A model generated the notes under the pieces. That model was not told the DNA's origin and made no database searches. It worked only from the letters and a program-made list of their open reading frames with translations. From Firmicutes bacterium UBA4975 (GTDB taxonomy: Bacteria > Bacillota > Proteinivoracia > UBA4975), in contig DGZR01000082.1 in the NCBI GenBank assembly GCA_002397155.1, forward strand, positions 29,858 through 40,595: a stretch of DNA of 10,738 bases, in the 5' to 3' direction. A program made the position numbers and the translations under genes. Positions 5,989 to 10,738 of the stretch are shown here, piece after piece. Position 1 is the stretch's first letter, and the number at the start of each line of letters is the position of its first letter.

Positions 5989-6735
5989 TTAACGGGGGTC
6001 CCCCAAGCGAGAACCGATTTGGTCGTAATCGCTTTTTTTGTCCACATCTGCCCCAATTTCCGCATAGGGGGTCTGAACAGCTTTGCAGGGAAAGCCGAGG
6101 ATCTTTTCCATCTTGTTTTCCAGCTCGGGAATTGTCAGCCGGTGCAAAAAGAGCTTGAGCACCGCCGGCACCCCGAAGAGACTAGCCAGCTTAACCGGGC
6201 TTTTGCGGGCGTCAAAAAAGGCGGCGGCTGGTCCGGCGGCCTGGCTAACCCGGCTGGCCTTGATTAGGATCAGGTTGCCTCCGGTAAATTCCCCTTCCGC
6301 CAGCCTGACCCAGGTGCGTTCCATATCCGGAAACACCCTTTGGTTGTCTTCCTTGGCGACCATGGGATAGTACATGTCGGCACCTTGGCAGCGGGCCAGC
6401 AGGTCCCTAATCGCTTCCGGGGTGATGAGGGGAATATCGCTGGAGCTGATCAAGAGCCAGCCCGCGGGAAAAGCGGCGGCGGCAGCCCTGATATTATCGA
6501 TCATGCTGTCACCCTGGGGGATGACAGTGATGTCCTTGTCCTCGGCAAATTCTTTTCCGGGGCCAATTACCCCTATTCCCTCTATCTCGGCGACCTCCCG
6601 GAAACAATCCAGGACATAGTCGACCATTCGCCTCCCGTTAATAGATATAAATGCCTTGTTCGCAACCACGTTGCCGGGGTCAACTCTGATGTCTTCGCTG
6701 TCTCCCGCTAAGACGATCGCATAAATTGGTTTCAT
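5989..6735 (-). CDS. MobA-like nucleotidyltransferase of unknown substrate
   Basis: A 248-residue protein with the NTP-transferase (MobA/GlmU-N type) fold signs: YAIVLAG at 5-11, NKAFISINGRRMVDYVLD (26-43), SSSDIPLITPEAI (97-109) with probable metal-binding Asp100, EFTGGNLILI (149-158), and GADVDKKSDYD (228-238) with a second metal-binding Asp. Such enzymes join a nucleotide to a sugar phosphate, cofactor or alcohol phosphate. The usual nucleotide loop G-x-G-x-R is not present; the loop reads LAGDSEDIRVDPGN (9-22). The lack of IspD and MobA signatures means the substrate cannot be named. I recall similar proteins next to spoVG in other Clostridia. The ATG overlaps the ispE stop by 4 nt (ATGA) and has its own AGGAGG (6751-6746), so it is co-translated with ispE. 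It occupies the place of purR-yabJ in Bacillus. Confidence 0.85.
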   Translation of the reverse strand: MKPIYAIVLAGDSEDIRVDPGNVVANKAFISINGRRMVDYVLDCFREVAEIEGIGVIGPGKEFAEDKDITVIPQGDSMIDNIRAAAAAFPAGWLLISSSDIPLITPEAIRDLLARCQGADMYYPMVAKEDNQRVFPDMERTWVRLAEGEFTGGNLILIKASRVSQAAGPAAAFFDARKSPVKLASLFGVPAVLKLFLHRLTIPELENKMEKILGFPCKAVQTPYAEIGADVDKKSDYDQIGSRLGDPR

Positions 6736-7607
6736 GCCGGGGAAACCTCCTCAAAAGTTGTAATGTGGGCAAAATCAACCCGGTGCTTTAAGCCGCTGTA
6801 TATCGCCTGGGCTGAGCGGTAGTCGGCAGCCAGGGCAAAGACTGTGGGCCCGCTGCCGGACATCTGGGCGGCTAGAGCCCCGTTTGCCAGGGCCTCAGCC
6901 TTGAGCTGCTTTAGCAGGGGCAGCCGGGGCAGCGTGACGCTTTCCAGGACATTGGCCATCGCCCCGGGGATCCCTTCCAGGTCGCCGAGGGCCAAAGCCT
7001 TGACCAAGCCCGGGGTGTCTGGTCGCCGCCGGACTGCCGCCGGGCAAAAATCGGCGTAGACCTGGGCGGTGGATACCCCCGCCCCGGGTTTAAGCAGCAC
7101 CACCCATAGTTTTGGCGGGGCGGGCAACGGAATAAGTTCTTCTCCGATTCCTCGGGCTAGAGCCGTGCCCCCGAGGAGGCAAAAGGGAAAATCGGCGCCC
7201 AGGGCCAGCCCGGCTTGGGCCAGTTCTACTGGGGGCAAGCCCAAGTCCCAGAGACGATTGAGCCCTTTGAGGACCGCCGCCCCGTCGGCGCTCCCGCCGC
7301 CCAGGCCGGCCGCGGCGGGGATACCCTTGACGATGGTGATGGTCGCCCCCAGGCTGGGGTCCCCCGCCAGTTGTCTCAAGGCATCTGCGGCCCTGTAAGC
7401 CAAATTGTCCCGGCCCGAGGGGACAAAAGGATGGCGGCAGACAACCTGGATTTGCCCGTCTGACCGCCCTTCCAGAGTGAGGTGGTCGTAGAGACCGATG
7501 GTCTGCAGCACCATTTCCACCCAGTGGTAACCATCGGCCCTTTGACCCAGGACATCCAAGGACAGGTTTATTTTGGCCGGGGCCAAGAGACGGATCGGCG
7601 CTGGCAT
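6732..7607 (-). CDS. ispE: 4-diphosphocytidyl-2-C-methyl-D-erythritol kinase
   Basis: GHMP-family kinase that phosphorylates CDP-ME at the 2-hydroxyl in the MEP isoprenoid pathway; cytosolic. The 291-residue length is typical. Motifs: APAKINLSLDVLGQRADGYH (9-28) with conserved Lys12, the glycine-rich ATP loop IPAAAGLGGGSADGA (97-111), GADFPFC (137-143) with probable catalytic Asp139, and the C-terminal GHMP motif MSGSGPTVFAL (249-259). The ATG at 7607 has only a G-run (7620-7615) as a weak ribosome site. It lies 55 nt after cphA with no terminator, so read-through from cphBA is likely, and a weak sigma-H-like element is also present there. It overlaps the next gene by 4 nt. In Bacillus ispE is likewise upstream of spoVG. 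Confidence 0.97.
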   Translation of the reverse strand: MPAPIRLLAPAKINLSLDVLGQRADGYHWVEMVLQTIGLYDHLTLEGRSDGQIQVVCRHPFVPSGRDNLAYRAADALRQLAGDPSLGATITIVKGIPAAAGLGGGSADGAAVLKGLNRLWDLGLPPVELAQAGLALGADFPFCLLGGTALARGIGEELIPLPAPPKLWVVLLKPGAGVSTAQVYADFCPAAVRRRPDTPGLVKALALGDLEGIPGAMANVLESVTLPRLPLLKQLKAEALANGALAAQMSGSGPTVFALAADYRSAQAIYSGLKHRVDFAHITTFEEVSPA

Positions 7608-7634
7608 ATTAGGACCCCCCAGTCTACAGTGTAT

Positions 7635-7662
7635 ATTTTACTTCTGGGGAGAAAATTCCTGC
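7635..7662 (-). promoter_or_regulatory. Possible sigma-H-like promoter in front of ispE
   Basis: GCAGGAATT (7662-7654) is a perfect match to the sigma-H -35 pattern RnAGGAWWW and begins the base after the cphA stop. After 12 nt comes GTAAAAT (7641-7635), which differs from RnnGAAT by one key base (A for G). The start site would fall near 7628, about 20 nt before ispE. The mismatch at a critical position makes this tentative; no good sigma-A promoter is seen in the same gap. Confidence 0.35.
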
Positions 7663-10254
7663 TTAATTTTCCTGCTGAACAAAGGTTTTTATATACTCTG
7701 TGAGCGGGCCGTATTCCTCGTAGAAAACGGCGATTATGTCCCCGGGCAGGCGGTCATCGATCGCTTGCTGCAGCGCTTTAACCTCGTCAAGGATGATTTT
7801 GTACCAAGGGTTCCCCCCACTTTTTGCCCCTTGGACCAAGAGGTCCGCCACTTCTCCCGGTTTTCTGCCCCGCCGGTCCTTATCTTCCTTGACGTAGAGC
7901 CGATCAAACCGAGCACCGCAAAGACGGCCGGATTGAAGGATGTCCCTGTCCGCCCGGTCCCCGGGCATGCCGATTACCCCCACCTTGCGCCGGGGGCCCA
8001 GGCTGTCCAGCAAGTCCAGGACCGATTGAAAGCCGGCGAAATTATGACCATAGTCCAAGAGCACCTGAAAATCCCCCAGATCGTAAAAATTGGTCCGGCC
8101 GGGGTTATCCTCAATGGCCCGAAAAGATTGGAGTCCTCCGGCGATTTCTTCCTTGGTCAGCCCCAAGGACCAGAGAGCTCCCGCCGCCGCCAGGCAGTTT
8201 GCCACATTGTAACGGGCCCGGCCCCCCATAGTTATGGGCAGAGAAGGTGCGGCGGCCAGGACCTCTGCCCGGCCTTTCTCGGCCAGGATAATCTCTTCTC
8301 CGGCCAGCAGCACCCCCCGGCCCCCGGCGGCCAGGTGGCGAGCCAGTATCCGATTGCCGGGCTGGCAACTAAAGAAAAGCACCTGTCCCGGGCAGCGCCG
8401 GGCCATAGCCGCCACCCGCTCATCGTCGGCGTTGAGAACGGCCCAGCCCTTTTCGCTTACCGTTTCCACCACCAGGGCCTTGACTTGGCACAGGTCCTCC
8501 AGGGTTTCAACTTTATCCAGGCCCAGATGGTCCTCGGCAATGTTGGTAACGACGGCCACAGCCGCCTCGGCGTAGCCCAGCCCTCGGCGGACCAGCCCTC
8601 CCCGGGCCGTCTCCAGTACCGCTAGGTCAATGGCCGGATCTGTGAGCACGGCCTCGGCGCTGGCGGGGCCGGTATTGTCACCCCCGTCGATGCAAATCCC
8701 GTCGATGTACACCCCATCGGTACAGGCTAGCCCCACTTTTTTCCCCAGCCGCCGCAAGCTGTAGGCCACCAGGCGGGACGTAGTGGTTTTACCGTTGGTT
8801 CCGGTGATGCTGACTATGGGGATGCTGTGAGGCCGCTCCCAGGGAAAAAGGTAGTCGACGATGGCGTCTCCCACCGGCCGCCTCACCCCCTGGGTGGGGA
8901 AGAGGTGCATCCTAATCCCCGGAGCGGCATTAACTTCGATCACCGCTCCCCTACCCGCCAAGAGGGGCAGGGCGATGTCCTCGGTCACGATGTCGATGCC
9001 GGCAATGTCCAAGCTGAGGAGCCGGGCGATGCGACAGGCCAGCAGGTTATTTTCGGGGTGAACGAAGTCGGTCACATCCGCGGCGCTGCCGCCGGTGCTT
9101 AGATTTGCACTGTCCCGCAGATTTACAACTTGTCCGGAGGGGGGAATGTAGTTCATGGTCAAATTTTGGCGGGCCAGGACATTGAAGACAATTTGGTCCA
9201 CCTTTATTTTGCTCAGGGGCTTTTCGTGCTCTTCCCCTCTCAGGGGATTGGTATTCTCTCTCTCAATTAATTCCTTGATGGTGTTTACCCCGTCCCCGAC
9301 CACCCCGGCGGGGAAGCGCTCTGAGGCGGCCACCACCTTATTATTGACCACGAGGATCCGGTAATGCCGTCCAAAAATCTGCTCCTCGACCAGCACCTTG
9401 CTGCCATAGTTCTCCGCTGCCTTGTAGGCAGAACGGACCTGGGCTTCACTGTCCAAGTTGAGACTGACCCCCTTGCCCTGGTTGCCGTCGCAAGGCTTGA
9501 TTACCGCCGGAACCCCCATCTTCTTGACTATTTCCACCGCTCTTTCTTCATCTCCGGCAATTTCGCCCCGGGGGGTGGGGATCAAGGCCTTGGCCAGTAT
9601 TTTCTTGGTCAGGGTCTTGTCGCAGGCCATATCCACGCCGATGCAGGAGGTCTTTTGGCTGACTGTCGCCTGGATGTACTGGCGATAGACCCCCGTCCCC
9701 AGACAGATAAGGCTGCCCTGGCCCAGCCTGGTCACTGGTATCCCCCGGCTGCTGGCGGCGTCGATTATGGCCTGGGTGCTGGGCCCGGGCATTTCTCCCG
9801 CCAACTGGCGCTCCAGTTTCCCCACCTCGGGACTCTCTACGTCTTTTCCTCCCACTAGCCGGACAACCAGGTCAATTGCCATTTCCAGAGCGACCAGGGC
9901 TGAAACCGGCCAGTGACACTGAATGACGATGAGGTAGATTCCTCCCGTTACCTGCCTGGTCTTGCCATAACTGGAAGTGTATCCGGCTAGATTTAGCAGT
10001 TCAATCGCCACGTGCTCGACAACGTGGCCAAAATAAGTGCCTTTTTGCAGCCTGAGCCAAAAACCCCCCGGGCGCCCGATGCCGCAGACATGGTCCTTGA
10101 GCCCGGGCAAGATCGCCACCAGGGCCTGGGGAAAGTTGGCGAACTCTTGGGATTCTCGTCCGGCCAGTTCTTCTAGATCGACGACAGCTTCTAGTACCGG
10201 TTTGAAACAATGGACATTGATTCCCGGGAAATGGCGGGTCTCTATGAGCTTCAA
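7663..10254 (-). CDS. cphA: Cyanophycin synthetase CphA
   Basis: ATP-dependent ligase that builds cyanophycin, a poly-aspartate backbone with arginine side chains stored as cytoplasmic granules. The 863-residue length fits CphA1 enzymes. Three parts are visible. The N-terminal domain (about 1-160) has KLIETRHFPGINVH, GGFWLRLQKGTYFGHVVEHV (63-82) and GKTR (97-100). The ATP-grasp domain (about 212-470) has VIKPCDGNQGKGVSL (251-265), VEEQIFGRHYRILVV (289-303) and AVIEVNAAPGIRMH (437-450). The Mur-ligase-like domain (about 478-863) has the P-loop GTNGKTTT (485-492), ETARGGLVRRGLG (548-560), NIAEDHLG (571-578) and DYGHN (734-738). No key motif is missing. The start is TTG at 10254, set by GAGGAGG (10267-10261) 6 nt before it and the family-typical N-terminus. 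It begins 1 nt after the cphB stop, so the two are coupled. Transfer is possible but composition looks like the neighbours. Confidence 0.97.
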   Translation of the reverse strand: MKLIETRHFPGINVHCFKPVLEAVVDLEELAGRESQEFANFPQALVAILPGLKDHVCGIGRPGGFWLRLQKGTYFGHVVEHVAIELLNLAGYTSSYGKTRQVTGGIYLIVIQCHWPVSALVALEMAIDLVVRLVGGKDVESPEVGKLERQLAGEMPGPSTQAIIDAASSRGIPVTRLGQGSLICLGTGVYRQYIQATVSQKTSCIGVDMACDKTLTKKILAKALIPTPRGEIAGDEERAVEIVKKMGVPAVIKPCDGNQGKGVSLNLDSEAQVRSAYKAAENYGSKVLVEEQIFGRHYRILVVNNKVVAASERFPAGVVGDGVNTIKELIERENTNPLRGEEHEKPLSKIKVDQIVFNVLARQNLTMNYIPPSGQVVNLRDSANLSTGGSAADVTDFVHPENNLLACRIARLLSLDIAGIDIVTEDIALPLLAGRGAVIEVNAAPGIRMHLFPTQGVRRPVGDAIVDYLFPWERPHSIPIVSITGTNGKTTTSRLVAYSLRRLGKKVGLACTDGVYIDGICIDGGDNTGPASAEAVLTDPAIDLAVLETARGGLVRRGLGYAEAAVAVVTNIAEDHLGLDKVETLEDLCQVKALVVETVSEKGWAVLNADDERVAAMARRCPGQVLFFSCQPGNRILARHLAAGGRGVLLAGEEIILAEKGRAEVLAAAPSLPITMGGRARYNVANCLAAAGALWSLGLTKEEIAGGLQSFRAIEDNPGRTNFYDLGDFQVLLDYGHNFAGFQSVLDLLDSLGPRRKVGVIGMPGDRADRDILQSGRLCGARFDRLYVKEDKDRRGRKPGEVADLLVQGAKSGGNPWYKIILDEVKALQQAIDDRLPGDIIAVFYEEYGPLTEYIKTFVQQEN

Positions 10255-10255
10255 C

Positions 10256-10738
10256 CTAGCCCTCCTCTTCGGGGATAATTGCCCGCCTTTCTAGCAGGTC
10301 AAAGCCGTAGCCCCCGGGCAGGATGTGGACAGTTACCGCCGTCAGGGCCAAAGCCTGCTCAGGCTTGGCTTCGGACACGTTAGTGTGTCCGCAGCGGTTG
10401 CCATCGACGACCGTTACCGTTTGGGACCCGATAACCCCCATTCGGTTGTCGCTGTCGATGAGAACGGCGGTGTCCTCGTCGATTCCTATCCCCAAAATAG
10501 CAGGTTGTTGGGCGACGGCCACCAGGAGCCGGCCCAGCCGCCCCCGCTGGGCAAAGTGCTGGTCGATTACCACCTGGTGGACCAAGCCCATTCCCGATCC
10601 CAGGCTAATCGAACCCCGATTAGGAGAAGAGTCCTCGTCTCCCCCCAAGATCATGGTGGCGCTCATCACCGATGCCCCGGCGCTTGTCCCGGCGATAACC
10701 GTTCCCCGCCGGTATGCTTCCCGAAGGGCAAAGTCCGC
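10256..10738 (-). CDS. cphB: Cyanophycinase CphB (C-terminal 160 residues, 5' end cut by window)
   Basis: Serine exopeptidase of peptidase family S51 that degrades cyanophycin to beta-Asp-Arg dipeptides. The frame is open from the window edge to the TAG at 10258-10256. The nucleophile motif is GTSAGAS, with Ser at residue 19 of the visible part; DQHF follows with His61 and GIGIDEDTA with Glu88. The spacings Ser to His (42) and Ser to Glu (69) equal those of Ser132, His174 and Glu201 that I recall for the Synechocystis enzyme, so the active site looks complete. Other family segments are DQHFAQRGRLGRL (59-71) and VHILPGGYGFDLLER near the end. By the same alignment about 113 N-terminal residues are outside the window. 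The stop is 1 nt from the cphA start, giving a cphB-cphA operon for breakdown and synthesis of the same polymer. Confidence 0.95.
   Translation of the reverse strand, partial: ADFALREAYRRGTVIAGTSAGASVMSATMILGGDEDSSPNRGSISLGSGMGLVHQVVIDQHFAQRGRLGRLLVAVAQQPAILGIGIDEDTAVLIDSDNRMGVIGSQTVTVVDGNRCGHTNVSEAKPEQALALTAVTVHILPGGYGFDLLERRAIIPEEEG
10261..10267 (-). promoter_or_regulatory. Ribosome binding site that fixes the cphA TTG start
   Basis: GAGGAGG lies inside the last codons of cphB, 6 nt before the TTG at 10254. No ATG or GTG start near it keeps the conserved N-terminus, so initiation at TTG is favoured, coupled to cphB termination. Confidence 0.8.

Noticed and set aside
7573..8625. 350-residue plus-strand open frame opposite cphA
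   Set aside because: It lies wholly opposite the conserved cphA and ispE frames, has no recognisable domain, and is rich in Pro, Gly and Gln as expected for the complement of GC-rich codons. No ribosome site or promoter supports it.
1..10738. tRNA, rRNA, riboswitch, CRISPR array, insertion sequence or prophage
   Set aside because: Gaps between genes are at most 161 nt and are accounted for by promoters, terminators and ribosome sites. I saw no tRNA-like cloverleaf, repeat-spacer pattern, terminal inverted repeats or transposase motif.

Overview
The window reads as a chromosome segment of a GC-rich, endospore-forming Gram-positive bacterium of the Clostridia type. The evidence is a complete spoVG, Firmicutes-style strong Shine-Dalgarno sequences (AAGGAGG type), frequent GTG/TTG starts, and a gene order that follows the well-known Bacillus segment ispE-(purR-yabJ)-spoVG-glmU-prs-ctc-pth-(fin)-mfd. 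Genus cannot be fixed from the sequence alone. All nine genes lie on the minus strand, so transcription runs from high to low coordinates; both ends of the window cut genes.

Layout in transcription order. (1) cphB (cyanophycinase, 5' end missing) and cphA (cyanophycin synthetase, TTG start, 1 nt after the cphB stop) form a storage-polymer pair. (2) ispE follows after 55 nt with no visible terminator and overlaps by 4 nt (ATGA) a MobA-like nucleotidyltransferase of unknown role, which stands where Bacillus has purR-yabJ. A hairpin terminator closes this unit. (3) spoVG has its own 161-nt upstream region with a very good sigma-H-type promoter, a GTG start and a terminator. (4) glmU-prs, a translationally coupled pair (TAATG), has a consensus sigma-A promoter (TTGACC-17-TATATT). 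(5) rplY/ctc has another consensus sigma-A promoter (TTGACT-17-TATACT) that starts 1 nt after the prs stop codon, and ends in a strong terminator. (6) pth and mfd overlap by 1 nt and follow that terminator with no room for a conventional promoter. mfd runs off the left edge after 618 codons.

How the genes fit together: GlmU supplies UDP-GlcNAc and Prs supplies PRPP for growth. IspE belongs to the MEP isoprenoid pathway. L25/Ctc, Pth and Mfd serve the ribosome, peptidyl-tRNA recycling and transcription-coupled repair. SpoVG is a sporulation/cell-division regulator. The accessory part is cphBA, a nitrogen/carbon reserve module (multi-L-arginyl-poly-L-aspartate) placed directly upstream of this housekeeping/sporulation block.

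I found no clearly undescribed multi-gene system. The points most worth a second look are the cphBA linkage to a sporulation-gene neighbourhood with sigma-H-like signals, the unassigned MobA-like enzyme coupled to ispE, the terminator in front of pth-mfd, and the changed active-site segment in Pth. There are no noncoding stretches over 300 bases, and I saw no tRNA, rRNA, CRISPR or mobile element.
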